From positions 5,925,658 through 5,989,657 of the forward strand of contig NW_009799179.1 in NCBI RefSeq assembly GCF_000213175.1: a DNA stretch of 64,000 bases. The letters are read 5' to 3'. This document shows positions 25,551 through 35,975 of the stretch, piece after piece. This DNA comes from Neurospora tetrasperma FGSC 2508. Lineage: Eukaryota > Ascomycota > Sordariomycetes > Sordariales > Sordariaceae. Each line of letters begins with the position of its first letter. Position 1 is the first letter of the stretch. Both the position numbers and the translations under genes were made by a program. Under the pieces are notes generated by a model, which was not told the DNA's origin, made no database searches, and saw only the letters and a program-made list of their open reading frames with translations.

Positions 25551-26002
25551 GAGCCTTGCTCGGCGCGCAGTGTCACTTTTCTCCTGGCGCAGTGTACACT
25601 GCGCGAGTAGGGACATTTATATAGGGATTCCTACCCGCGCAGTGCCATAGTAATCCCTAACCCTAATAGTAATGGATTAACTGTATATAAGACAACCCGG
25701 TGAGCTTATCGATTCGCGCACTGCCGCCGTGAAGAGCTTGCAAATATACTATTTTACACAGTCAATACAGATTTGCGAGATTAGCGACCTTGTGTAAGCA
25801 CAACCAATTAACTACTATAACTCCACCAAGAATATATTACGAACTTCAAAGCTAGCTGTCAAGATGTCTAATTATATTAGAGGTATCACAGGGTTAGGGA
25901 ATACTATAGTACTGCGCCAGTAGCAATGCCTTTATAGATAACCCTACTTGCGCAGTGACACTGCGCGGGTAGAAAAGTGACACTGCGCGCCGAGCATCGC
26001 TC
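25551..26002. mobile_element. MITE-C (452 bp) nested in MULE-D2
   Basis: Terminal inverted repeats start GAGCCTTGCTCGGCGCGCAG and end with the complement at 26002, flanked by perfect 8-bp duplications TTCTCGAA (25543-25550, 26003-26010). The subterminal layout (GCGCAGTG motifs, a GCAGTGTACACTGC palindrome, CCCTAACCC at 25655-25663 and GGGTTAGGG at 25891-25899) matches the ends of MULE-C, so it is probably a MULE-C-type non-autonomous derivative. It is almost free of RIP. Confidence 0.9.
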
Positions 26003-26929
26003 TTCTCGAAATAGCCAATAAATAATATAGAACCTTTAAATAGAAACTAATAAACTACTAAACCCGCCAATACAATAAATATATTACTCGTAATTACTTA
26101 GGCCAACCTCTATTACAAATTACGTTTCTAGCGTTAGATATAATTAACTATAAATACCTTTAAATAAATAAAAGCTAACCAATAGATTAACGTAGAAACC
26201 CTCCTCCTCTCCCACCCTATTATAAGGATTGTAATATTCCCCTTCAATATAAGTTACCTTGCTACTATAAAATCTTTAAGTAGTTAACTATTAAGAAGCC
26301 GTTAAAATTCAATTATATTTATCCCTACTAGTATTTCAAAGTACCTTTCGTACGTTCCTTATTACTATAATTTATCTATGTATAATTATTAACTAGTCTT
26401 TAGGAGTAGGATATTAACGATTTCTACCTTCGTCTTAGAAATCCCTATATTGTAATAATACGTTGCAATCGACCCAAGAACTTTACCAAATTAATCCCTA
26501 ACAAGCATACTCTTACCTCCACACCCAACTCAAAGAAAAGGAAGAAGGTTAAACCTATTAAATAGAGTAACCGCCAGAATCTCCCTCGTCTCCAACCTAA
26601 TATACAACGTAAATCATCTTACTAGGAGAGAAATAATATTAATAAACTAGCTCCTAACTCTACGTCTAGAGGTATTAAACGCAAGCGGATACAAGAGCTA
26701 GTTAACTCTAATATATCTAACTATAGTGGCGAATCGGATATAATATCTAAAAGTAATTCAAAGCTAATACTAAATTATATTCAAATAGCTATACTAAAAG
26801 TAAATTCAAAATCAGAAGCAAAGATAGAAGCGATACCACTCCCGCTTCTAAAACTTCCACCGCTAAAACTTCTACCCTTTAAACTCTCTCTAATACTAAA
26901 TCTAGGACCTTCTCTAGAATTAGAATTAT

Positions 26930-27070
26930 AGTTAGAATTCTTACACTCTCCAAAGCTAACCCCCTTTCTAGAGCCTATACTAGAGCCTATACTAGAGCCA
27001 GAGCTAGAGCTAGAATAGTCATCTCCAGAACGATAGTAGTCGTCTCCAGAACTAGAGCTAGTACTAAATA
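26930..27070 (+). repeat. GAGCTA-type hexamer repeat in the MULE-D2 tail
   Basis: Degenerate hexamers (GAGCTA, GAGCCT, GAGCCA) encode an alternating Glu/Leu tail. A shorter version lies at 28130-28170 in MULE-D1. Confidence 0.7.
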
Positions 27071-29166
27071 CTATTTAAATAGCTGTAGAATCGAGCTCCC
27101 CAGTTAAGTAGGTAATTAAACGCAAGAAAAGGAAGGCAACGAGTACTTGAGAGTAGGTAGATAGACGTATAGAAATAGTTGTAGTAGTTAGATGGATATA
27201 ATAGATTCTCTAATATTCAAAACATTATATACCATAGAAATCTCTATATAAAACTATATTGCTAGGCATTCCCCGTGTTGCCGGGCGTTGTGTGTAATTC
27301 TATAGAATATACTACGTAAATGATAATTTACGAGTAAATAACGTGCCAAGCCTTGAAATATTGGGGCCCCAATAAGGATTGGGGCCCCCGTAGCCATCAC
27401 CTGGTGCCCCCGGAGTAAACGCCTACATTATTTTTAATAGGGTAGTTATAAAGAAGGTACTGAAGTTTACCTATATATACCCTCGCTAGTATTATGAAGA
27501 GTTACTCGTACGTTGAATTTACTATTTTGTTATTTATTTACCTCTATTATTTAATTTAATTCAATAAGATACTTATAATGTCTACCTTCGCCTTCGAAAC
27601 CCCCGTATTATACCTACGAAGAAAGGCTGTCCTAAGAATTCTATCAAATTTATCCTTAACAAATATACCCTTCCTATAACTAAATTAAAAATTCTAAAGC
27701 GTAAGAGAGGAAATAAGAAAGTTAAGTATATTAGATAAAGTAACTTCAATAACCTTCTTCATTTATCACCGAATATACACTATTATAAATTTCACTAAGA
27801 GAGTAATAATATTAACGAATTTACTCTTAATTCTGCCGTTACTAAACGTAAACGTATACGAAAGCCGGTCAACTTTAATACTTCTAACTATAGTAGCGAA
27901 TCGGATATAGTATTTGAAAGTAGCTCAAAGCTAGAATTAATACTAGATTGTATTAAAGTAATTGCACTAAACATAGAGTTAGAATTAGAATTGAAACTAG
28001 AATCGATAGTACTCCCGCTTTTAAATTTCCCGCCTCTAAGACTCCTACCCTTTAAACTCTCTCTAGTATATAATTTGGAGCCTTCTCTAAAATTAGAATT
28101 ATAGTTGGAATTCTTACCCTCTCTACAGCTTACGCTAGAGCTAGAGCCAGAGCTAGAGCTAGAATAATTATTTTTAGATCAATAGTAGTCGTTTTTAGAG
28201 ATACCCTTTCAAGAGCTAGTATCAAAACTAATATTAGACTCTATTAAAGTAGCTATACTAGAATCGAACTCCCTAATTAAGTAAGTAATTTAATATAAGA
28301 GAGAGAGGGTTCAAATAGACTTACTAACTCCTAAAATTGTACGTACGAAATAGGTAGAGGTAGTTAGAAGTTAGTAGTATAATTGTTCGAAGTATATAGA
28401 TAAATACTTTAGACTTTATATATTTAAAATAGTAGATCCTATAGAAATGTCTATATAAGACTATATCACTAGACATTGCTGTTATTTTTTTATATAGGTG
28501 TAACATTATGGAATTTACAGTGTAAATGCTATTTTACCTTAAAATGTTAGTTAATTCGGGTGCCCTAATAAGGTTGGGTGCCCCCGTAAGACGACGCGGG
28601 TGCCCCCAGAGTAAACGCCATTACTACCGATAGCTATTAATAATAATATTCATGAATTCGAAAATAGTATTTATAACCAATTTGTGGAAATTTCTATATA
28701 TAACGACCCTAAAGCTGTACTTATTATGAAGATTTTGGATAAAACGGAGGAAAATAAGAATATATTAAAGAAATTAATTAAGAGAATGAATGAATCTATA
28801 GACTATAATATTACTTCGACCGAGGACTGATATTAAATTCGAAAATTACTTTCTAAATTTATATATATTTACATTAGAAAAAGTAGGTTTATACAACCTG
28901 AAGTTAATCAGGTTAGAACCGAAAATTTCTTACTAAGCAGGATTTTAACAATTTACAAATGGATATTTTAAAGGAGATTAATAAAAGTACTTAGGAAGTA
29001 CTAAAATAATAGGCTAATATTATAGCGAAAGTAATCCCGAATAAAATCGGTATTACCTTCTAATAATTACTTGCTATTATTATTAAAACGTTTATCCTTT
29101 TTAACTTCGAATAGCAATTTGCTATTAAAGGAGTAATAATTACTACCGAATTTATACACCGTTCGT

Positions 29167-29658
29167 GTTACAGGGCTAGATCGCATATTAGATTATATAC
29201 CCTATGCCCTGCCGTAGTATTACGTGCCCCGTATGCCTTGCTACGGCACTGGGCCAGCCTAGGCATTTGGATTAGGCTGTGTAAGACCTACTCTAGTAGG
29301 TTATACTAGTACCTATATTATGCCTAGGCTAGCGCACACTCTTCTTCCTTCCTTTGTATAATAATAAAGATTATACCTTATACCTAATAGTGCTCTTACT
29401 CTATAAAAGTTTATTGTACCTTCATTTGCGCTACGTACGTATAATTACTACTGACCTTGCAAAGAGCTTCTTTCTTAGTAATTTGTTAGTAATTTCGTTT
29501 TAACCTATTTTTAACGTTTTTACTCTTTGTAAAATGGGAGAACTATTTACCAAACTATCTAATAATTAGTTATAAGCAAGGTTTATAACTATTGCAATTA
29601 TAAATTTTAAATATCGAACGATGTATTTTCTTAATATATTTATTTTCAATATCCTAAA
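29167..29658 (+). repeat. LTR-like stretch starting TGTTACAGGGCTAG
   Basis: It starts with the same 14 bases as the LTR-like fragment at 14573 (minus) and contains a TATA box (CTATAAAAG, near 29402). The first 300 bases keep CpA/TpG. The end is not fixed, and there is no second LTR in the window. It lies exactly where LINE-A copy 4 stops. Confidence 0.4.
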
Positions 29659-30069
29659 TGTAACGGCGCCGGTCCGGCCATGCCGCCACGCCCGCTATAC
29701 CCCCATGGGAGGACTGGTGCTACGAAGGTTGGAGGAACAAGTGACATGGAAGGTTCGTGCTAAGACTGGCTAAGGCGGGCTCTAAGCCTATTGAAGGTGT
29801 TTGCTCTTGTTTGTAATGTAGGTGGTAGGTGAAGGGGGATGTGAGTGAAGGGATTGGCTGCTGGCGACCCGTATGTGGGTCCTGCGGTCGCTTGCGTACC
29901 GGGGTATTTATTTGGGTCCGCAATGTATATACCTAATGCTCTTCCTTTTCTTCTCCTTATTCAAAATCTTCTATTATAAATAGAATTTCAGCTTTGCGTT
30001 CGACTCAATTATATTATACCCTTGTATTATTTCAGGTTACCCTAATCAATAATACTTGGGAAGGTTACA
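29659..30069 (+). repeat. Solitary LTR candidate, TGTAAC...GTTACA (411 bp)
   Basis: The ends TGTAACGGCG and AAGGTTACA form the short inverted repeat typical of Gypsy LTRs, and a TATA-like ATTATAAATAGA lies near 29970. The left half (29660-29930) is GC-rich and not RIP-mutated. The 5-bp flanks (CTAAA, TCCTG) do not match, so it may be one end of a larger broken element. Confidence 0.5.
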
Positions 30070-30121
30070 TCCTGACGATTGAAAACTGATATAAATAATT
30101 GAATTAACTATTATAATTTAA

Positions 30122-33100
30122 AGAATAGGACCTAATCGGCGGGCAGTGTCACTTTTATACGCGGGCAGTGTACACTGCCCGTATAGGGATCTTTATTCGG
30201 TATCTTTATACGGGCAGTGCCGTACTAATCCCTAACCCTCTAATATCCTCTCTCGTCTTAAATATTAGCTCTAGTATATCTGGTGATAACTTATTGGTAT
30301 TGACGGCCATTATAGTAAACTATAAACCAACGTAATATAATCTATATTATCTACCTCAATTCACATCTAGAATTTACTCCCCCAACTTCTTTCTTAATAG
30401 CTTAATTGTCCTCCTACTTCTAATAATAGCTAATGGTACTAATAGTACTAACGAACGTACTATAGTACGTTTCTTACGGGCAGGCTATTCGTTAGAGCTT
30501 AAAAGAACTAATAGATTGTTAGAGAGAGCAGTAGTAAGAGGAGGAAGTACGCTATCTAAAAAAGGATTTAATAAAAAGGGTAATCCTTCTCGTACTTTAA
30601 TAATAGAACCTATAGAACTAACTTCCTTATCCCCAGTACTAACTTCATTAACTATCTCCCATTAAAATTTGTGCCGGCGGAGCGAGGGCTTTAATATCTC
30701 CCTACTATTCGACCGTTTCTTTACCTTCCTCTTTATAACCCTTCTCTTCCCTCTAATAGGTAACCCTTCTATGCTAATAACCTATTAATCTTTAAGAAGC
30801 TCGATTACATTATTCTTTAGCCTCCCTCTTATTCTATTAATAATCTTAAGGTTTTTAATATGTAAATAAGGGTTATACTAATTCTAATTATTATTATTAA
30901 TCAAATTCTTATAGAAGGAATTAAGGTAAAGAAGATACTACGTACTAGTAGTACCCGGATATAATAATAGTAGTAAATATCCTAGCGGCTAAGCTAATTA
31001 TTAATTTTAAGCTTAATTAATATCTTAGAGTAATAAAATATACTATACTACTTTTAAATAGTATAATTACAATCCTCCCAAATTTATAGAAGCCTATTCC
31101 CTATATTTAAGGGTATTCTAAATAGAGTAATACGCAACTAACGGTGTATTAAATTAAGACTGTAATATATAATCCGCTAGGGTAAGTTTCCTAATACCTC
31201 TATCCCTAGGCCTATAAATTTACCTCGTATCTTTATATTTTAATTAGTAACGTTTTTAACCTACTAATTACGCTCTCTTTCAACTATAATATAAATAGAG
31301 TTATAGAGAGTAAAGAGATCCATCTTTCTATTGATTAAAAAGCCTTTAATCCAGTAATTAGTAGATTTATTGGAGGATATAACCATTAAACCGAAATTGC
31401 AATACTAATATATATAGTAACGTACTTATTAGTAGCGGAAAGATATATACATATTTTATAAATATAATAATATCCTTTATTAATTAATAAAGTTAATAGT
31501 TAACCGCTTCTATTACTAAATAAATGTAGCCTCGTTATATATAAAGACTATCGACTTCCAAAGCTTAAAAAAACTATAGTATATATAATTGATAGTCTTT
31601 GAGCTAGTGGTAGAAGAATTTAAAATAGCTTCGTCCCTCTATCTAAAGGTAATTAGCTCTCGCTCTTTAAATTCTAAATTACTAGCTTCGCTAATAGTCC
31701 GTTTCTATTTCTTCTTTACCTATAGAAATATATTATAATTAATATAAAATATATATATTTATTATTAAGTATTAGGGAAGATAGTAACTAATACTATTTT
31801 AAATTAGTTATTGAAATCTATAATAATAACTTTTAGTTTAATTGCCCTCGCTTTATAATGTAATTACTTAAAAGCATTAATTAATTAAGTAAATCCGTTA
31901 ACCTTCTCGTTATTAATTAGACCGAAGGCAGTAGAATAAATAGAATTGGTATTTATTATACTAATAATAATAGTAAACGGGTAGCTATACTGATTAGTTT
32001 TATAAATATTATTAATATTTTAATACTCCGGATAAAATTGCTACTAATCTATATAGAATTCCTAAGATTATATAATACCTAGTAGATGGTTGGGATCGTC
32101 TTTATACTATTTAATAATATAGGGAACTTTAGAAGGCCTAAATTTATGAAATTTTCTAATAAGGGTAGCGGCTACGTTGTAGTTATAGTGTTGTGACTTT
32201 TTAATACGTTATCGCTAATTATCAATATTTCTCTGTATAAATATACTTCCCTTAAATTTACGTTTAATAATAGTTAGGATATTTCGTAGTCTAATACCAG
32301 GCTGGTAGGATAAAGTAGTAACCATTTTATAAACTTTATTAATCATTTTATAATATTGGGGATAGGTAGAAGTATATAGGGATAGCGTATAGTTATGAAT
32401 TTAATAATTCGGATTTAATTAATAAATCTATTGCTAGTTATTTTCTTAAAGAGTAATAATTACCCCTATCTACTTACAATTATACTTGCGACTTCTTATC
32501 TTCCTTAGTTTAATAGTAGAGGGACGAGGTTGGCTATATTGGTTATACTTTAAGCGGTAGTATATTGGGTTACTATTTCGATAGTTTGTTGCTTAAGTAT
32601 GCTTGAAAGCTGTACTATAAGACCGTCCCTATTTATTAAGAATATTTTGTACTTCCTATATAGAAGGAAGTGGTGAGGGTATAATTTCTTCTATTGTTGG
32701 GTTGGGTATAGTATAGCTTTCTGTATTGTTAGTAGATATATTTGATGCCCCTTCGTTGGAAATAGGGGTTATAGATTAATTGGTAGTAGGTATAGGAGTA
32801 GTTGTAGAAGTGGGAGAAGTCGATGTAAGCTTATTATTATTGCTTATATAGTAGCTATTAGAATTACTACTAATCTCGATAGCGGCCGATATATTGTTGG
32901 TAAGAGTTAGTAGATGATAGAGTATAGTACGGCGAGTATACTAACGTTGAAATTGTATTGATACGATTAGTTCTCGTAAAGCTATGGTGGTTTCTTACTA
33001 CCTCTGGCTACTTTGTAAGGAAATTGCGTAAATTGTGATGGTTGCAAAATCAAATCGCTAAGATAAATCTGTCAATTTCACGGATTCTCAGGGTTAGGGA

Positions 33101-33208
33101 TTAGTGTGGGACTGCCCGTATAAGAATCCCAAATATCGAATTACTACACGGGCAGTGTACACTGCCCGCGTATAAAAGTGACACTGCCCGCCGATTAGGT
33201 CCCATTCT
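30122..33208 (-). mobile_element. MULE-C, full length
   Basis: Terminal inverted repeats run from about 30122 and 33208, with AGAATRGGACCTAATCGGCGGGCAGTG-type ends (R = RIP change), and continue with three more GGGCAGTG motifs in either orientation and the palindrome GCAGTGTACACTGC. CCCTAACCC/GGGTTAGGG lie at 30230-30238 and 33091-33099. The body (about 3.1 kb) codes on the minus strand for a MULE transposase. No matching target duplication was found at either of the likely ends. RIP-mutated. Confidence 0.8.
30440..32950 (-). pseudogene. MULE-C transposase remnant
   Basis: Minus strand. The N-terminal DNA-binding part lies at about 32560-32400 (RSRKYNCK...GVIITL). A conserved block IHNYTLSLYTSTYPQY near 32400-32350 corresponds to the HNHPLS..P.AHPQHR region of fungal MULEs. 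The catalytic block NNIYKTNQYSYPF lies at about 32020-31985, then STAFGLINNEKVNGF near 31935-31890. The C-terminal part matches 14590-15430 and 38358-38811. RIP-type stops occur throughout. Confidence 0.75.
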
Positions 33209-33263
33209 ATTAGTCCTAATCGACACTAAGTCTAAGTCCTTCTTCAGCGGCGGGGGGGGAGAA

Positions 33264-34016
33264 GGGGGGGGGGGGGGGGGGGGGGGGGNNNNNNNNNNNN
33301 NNNNNNNNNNNNNNNNNNNNNNNNNNNNNNNNNNNNNNNNNNNNNNNNNNNNNNNNNNNNNNNNNNNNNNNNNNNNNNNNNNNNNNNNNNNNNNNNNNNN
33401 NNNNNNNNNNNNNNNNNNNNNNNNNNNNNNNNNNNNNNNNNNNNNNNNNNNNNNNNNNNNNNNNNNNNNNNNNNNNNNNNNNNNNNNNNNNNNNNNNNNN
33501 NNNNNNNNNNNNNNNNNNNNNNNNNNNNNNNNNNNNNNNNNNNNNNNNNNNNNNNNNNNNNNNNNNNNNNNNNNNNNNNNNNNNNNNNNNNNNNNNNNNN
33601 NNNNNNNNNNNNNNNNNNNNNNNNNNNNNNNNNNNNNNNNNNNNNNNNNNNNNNNNNNNNNNNNNNNNNNNNNNNNNNNNNNNNNNNNNNNNNNNNNNNN
33701 NNNNNNNNNNNNNNNNNNNNNNNNNNNNNNNNNNNNNNNNNNNNNNNNNNNNNNNNNNNNNNNNNNNNNNNNNNNNNNNNNNNNNNNNNNNNNNNNNNNN
33801 NNNNNNNNNNNNNNNNNNNNNNNNNNNNNNNNNNNNNNNNNNNNNNNNNNNNNNNNNNNNNNNNNNNNNNNNNNNNNNNNNNNNNNNNNNNNNNNNNNNN
33901 NNNNNNNNNNNNNNNNNNNNNNNNNNNNNNNNNNNNNNNNNNNNNNNNNNNNNNNNNNNNNNNNNNNNNNNNNNNNNNNNNNNNNNNNNNNNNNNNNNNN
34001 NNNNNNNNNNNGGGGG
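33264..34016. other. Assembly gap flanked by poly-G
   Basis: Bases 33289-34011 are N. A G run (33264-33288) precedes the gap and a short G run follows, so the true sequence probably contains a homopolymer. Any open frame through it is an artefact. Confidence 0.95.
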
Positions 34017-34242
34017 GTAATATTTCAACAGAGCTAGACTAGTTGCCAAAACTACTAAAACCACTCCCGTTAGCCAGTACTCTTATCTAGGCTCTCTAGT
34101 TGGGCGCATCCTTATCGTATCCACCCATATTGTCTAATTGGCTACATCCCTACCTGAGACCCACCTCCTTCCTATATTTAACCGTACCAGCCAGAGCCAA
34201 GACTTCTCTTCTCCCCTTTTACTCCCTATAAATAATTACTTA
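34017..34242. other. Short unmutated stretch, unclassified
   Basis: Balanced composition with many CpA/TpG sites and a pyrimidine-rich right part (CTTCTCTTCTCCCC near 34203). No frame or repeat partner is recognised. Confidence 0.3.
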
Positions 34243-34339
34243 GGGTAATCCTCCGCACACCCACCCCAAACCTACATACACCCAAAAACCAGGGAAATGT
34301 GTGACCGTACAGCTGATAACACCTGACATTGTAAATCTC
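34243..34339 (+). mobile_element. MITE-B copy 3, left-end fragment
   Basis: The first 97 bases match the left end of MITE-B copy 2 (CCTCCGCACACCCACCCC, then GCTGATAACACCTGACATTG). The match stops at GTAAAT, where Copia-1 LTR sequence begins. Confidence 0.8.
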
Positions 34340-34507
34340 TTGGACTCGTGGGCACAAGAAGCGTGATGATTGTGCTAAGCTAAGAACGAGAAAGGAAAAG
34401 AACTGTAGAGGGATAAAATACATAGTGGTGGCGCCCTAATGGGCCGCACATGTGACCAAGCAATTCAGGCATGCCAGTGAATGGCAATCTGGGCGCTCCA
34501 CACCACA
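34340..34507 (-). repeat. Copia-1 LTR fragment, reverse orientation
   Basis: Reverse complement of 10283-10455, the 3' LTR of the Copia element, but with CpA/TpG intact; it shows the less mutated sequence of this LTR. It truncates MITE-B copy 3 and abuts the Copia-2 LTR. Confidence 0.8.
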
Positions 34508-34514
34508 ACAAAAT

Positions 34515-35975
34515 TGCTGGAGGAGGCACGTGACTCTGGGCACCATTCACCCTCGCACGGCCTCCCCTCGCTAGTCTTTAGCCCTCCAGACCTCTCTACA
34601 GATTCTTTCTCTTTCTAGCAACTCAATATATATTAATTGCTTCATTTCGTTGCCTTGTGCGTCGCATAGGTTATGAGCCCCCTGAAGCTATTAATATTGT
34701 AATTGATCAACCGATTAATTTATCGATTAACCGATAAGAGATTTACTAGTTATCCTAGGAGTTAACCTCTTCGTCGTTCTACCCCGCAACCGATCTTCGA
34801 GTCGTTACAACAACCGACCTTCGAGTTGTTGATAGTTAATAATTAATAATTAATAATAATGGTGCCTATGGTTGATACCGGATTGCTTGTCGTCCTTCGT
34901 AGCGAAAATAATATCGATAATTGGGAGTGCGCTTTATATATTGAATTCGAGTTCGCTGAAGTCGACGACTACGTTTATAAGACCGTTGCCGAGCCCGATA
35001 AAGACGATAAACCCGATGAGTATAAGTAGTGGAAGTTTGGTTGCGTTTATGCGCTTAAGATAATTAATATTACCCTTAAGGACGAGAAGGTTTTAACTAC
35101 CCTTCGTATTAACGGTTGGGATTAGTCCAATAGGGACCCCAGGTATCTCTTTGACCTTAGTAAGACTACGATTAGTAAAGTTACTAACGAGGTGCGTAGT
35201 GATATCTTTGAGCAGTACTAAGGACTTCGTCGGTTTAGATTTAATTCTATAGCTAGCTTCCAAAATTAGTATAAGCTTGCCCGCAGGCGTGTCACCAATT
35301 GTGGCTTAATTATCGACGATATTGTCGAGTATTTCAATTTTTATAATATAGTTAAATGTAATTACCCTATTGACTTTAAGTTGTGGGTTAACGATATGAT
35401 TAAGAATACCCTTACTATTAATAAGTTATTAGTTCAACTCTCTACCTTTAGTAATACGGAAGCCCGTCAAATTAATTTGACTATTTAAATTAATATTATC
35501 AATAATAATGAGGTACATAATAAAGACGCTAATAAGTCCGGCAACGGTACTAGTGATAATAATAATAACAATCCTGCTAAGAATAAGAGTAATAAGAATA
35601 AGCTTATTTTCTCTACTTATAATGATACTATTTAGAAGGATTATATTTACTACGTTTGTAGCCGCCACCGTTTAACTAAGATTATTACCTATTGGTAGTG
35701 CGAATCCAACAAAGTACCCGATATATAGCCTAATAAGGAGGAAACTCGTAAGTACAATACTAGTACTACTACTGCGTTGGGTAATACTAATACTACATTG
35801 GCCAACCTAGTTACTTTGGCTCTATTATTTAACGGTACCAACTTTAATGCCACTTTTAACTTTGCTTCTCTTAGTAGTAATTAGGGTTTTTACTAGAGCC
35901 TATAGCGAAATCGATCTGTAGAGCATCTAGTATTGAATTAAATTATTTAAATTACCCTAATTCGTATTAATTCTA
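34515..35975 (+). mobile_element. Copia-2: 5' LTR, primer site and gag region, broken
   Basis: Fossil Ty1/Copia fragment on the plus strand: a candidate 5' LTR (34515-34666, TG...CA), a primer-binding site (34669-34681) and a gag-like region (about 34862-35970) ending in a Cys/His-containing stretch. It carries several breaks. It is only lightly RIP-mutated compared with the Copia at 7084, so it is probably younger or escaped mutation. MULE-C sequence cuts it off at 35975; pol and the 3' LTR are not seen. Confidence 0.65.
34669..34681 (+). promoter_or_regulatory. Copia primer-binding site, initiator-Met half-tRNA type
   Basis: GGTTATGAGCCCC, two bases after the LTR end, is complementary to the anticodon arm of eukaryotic initiator tRNA-Met (GGGCTCATAACC). 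Copia-type elements are known to prime from such a cleaved half-tRNA instead of the tRNA 3' end. Confidence 0.65.

Larger units (their letters stand above)
23990..27110 (+). pseudogene. MULE-D2 transposase remnant, split by MITE-C
   Basis: Plus strand, parallel to the MULE-D1 transposase over its length. Landmarks are an N-terminal region at about 24120-24500, a catalytic block INNTYNSNCFNYLF near 24770-24810, and INKSKEIKQ-like residues near 24970. MITE-C interrupts the gene at 25551-26002. The C-terminal half (26010-27110) ends in an acidic/Leu-rich tail encoded by GAGCTA/GAGCCT-type hexamers (26940-27065), as in MULE-D1. Many RIP-type stops are present. Confidence 0.7.
23567..27423 (+). 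mobile_element. MULE-D2 nested in MULE-D1
   Basis: Terminal inverted repeats of about 63 bp start (A/G)GCGTTTACTCCGGGGGCACC, close to those of its host MULE-D1 but with GGGGCCCCAA where D1 has GGGGCACCCAA. Perfect 8-bp duplications TACATTAT lie at 23559-23566 and 27424-27431. It is 3857 bp, or 3.4 kb without MITE-C. GGGTTAGGG lies 66 bases inside the left end (23632-23640), the same offset as in D1. Confidence 0.9.
21580..28300 (+). pseudogene. MULE-D1 transposase remnant, split by MULE-D2
   Basis: Plus strand. The N-terminal part (about 21590-22250) has acidic and Ser-rich sequence, then a region resembling the FAR1-type DNA-binding part of MULEs. The catalytic region includes NITYNTNQFYYPFH at about 22516-22557 (the family's D.TYKTN... 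motif, first Asp now Asn) and SSIFNYIFSIINNEKEETF near 22590-22635. MULE-D2 interrupts the gene at 23567-27423. The C-terminal part resumes at about 27432 and ends in a long Ser/Glu/Leu-rich tail (27900-28290) with GAGCTA-type hexamer repeats. Stops are mainly RIP-type; it is inactive. The closest relative in the window is MULE-D2. Confidence 0.75.
21196..28619 (+). mobile_element. MULE-D1 (Mutator-like), host of MULE-D2
   Basis: Terminal inverted repeats of about 64 bp (21196-21259, 28556-28619) start GGCGTTTACTCTRGGGGCACC. Perfect 8-bp duplications ATTACTAC lie at 21188-21195 and 28620-28627. Without the nested MULE-D2 it is about 3.6 kb. The transposase is on the plus strand. The 9-mer GGGTTAGGG lies 66 bases inside the left end (21261-21269). 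It is RIP-mutated, although N-terminal coding sequence at 21580-21860 is relatively spared. Confidence 0.9.
21050..29166 (+). mobile_element. LINE-A copy 4: 5' fragment, split by MULE-D1
   Basis: Two pieces, 21050-21195 and 28620-29166, flank MULE-D1 and together align with the reverse complement of 53543-52870, the 5' end of LINE-A copy 2. Shared blocks include GACGCCGAAACCGGAAACG at the very start and GGAGGGTCGTTTAC. The second piece reads on the plus strand as a charged, Lys/Glu/Asn-rich protein (for example KEIQKG-like repeats), consistent with the start of LINE ORF1. The copy stops at about 29166, where LTR-like sequence starts. Similarity of both copies starts at the same base, suggesting the true LINE-A 5' end. 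Confidence 0.65.

Noticed and set aside
29720-29923. 67-codon minus-strand open frame
   Set aside because: It lies in the GC-rich part of an LTR-like sequence; no homologous frame or domain.
29659-30074. Clean solo-LTR insertion with 5-bp duplication
   Set aside because: The ends fit an LTR, but the 5-bp flanks (CTAAA and TCCTG) differ, so a clean solo insertion is not supported.
30115-33216. 8-bp duplication for the full-length MULE-C
   Set aside because: Neither of the plausible borders gave matching flanks; one side may have been rearranged, so no TSD is claimed.
33216-34064. 282-codon open frame on the minus strand
   Set aside because: It is almost entirely N and poly-G/poly-Pro; an artefact of the assembly gap.
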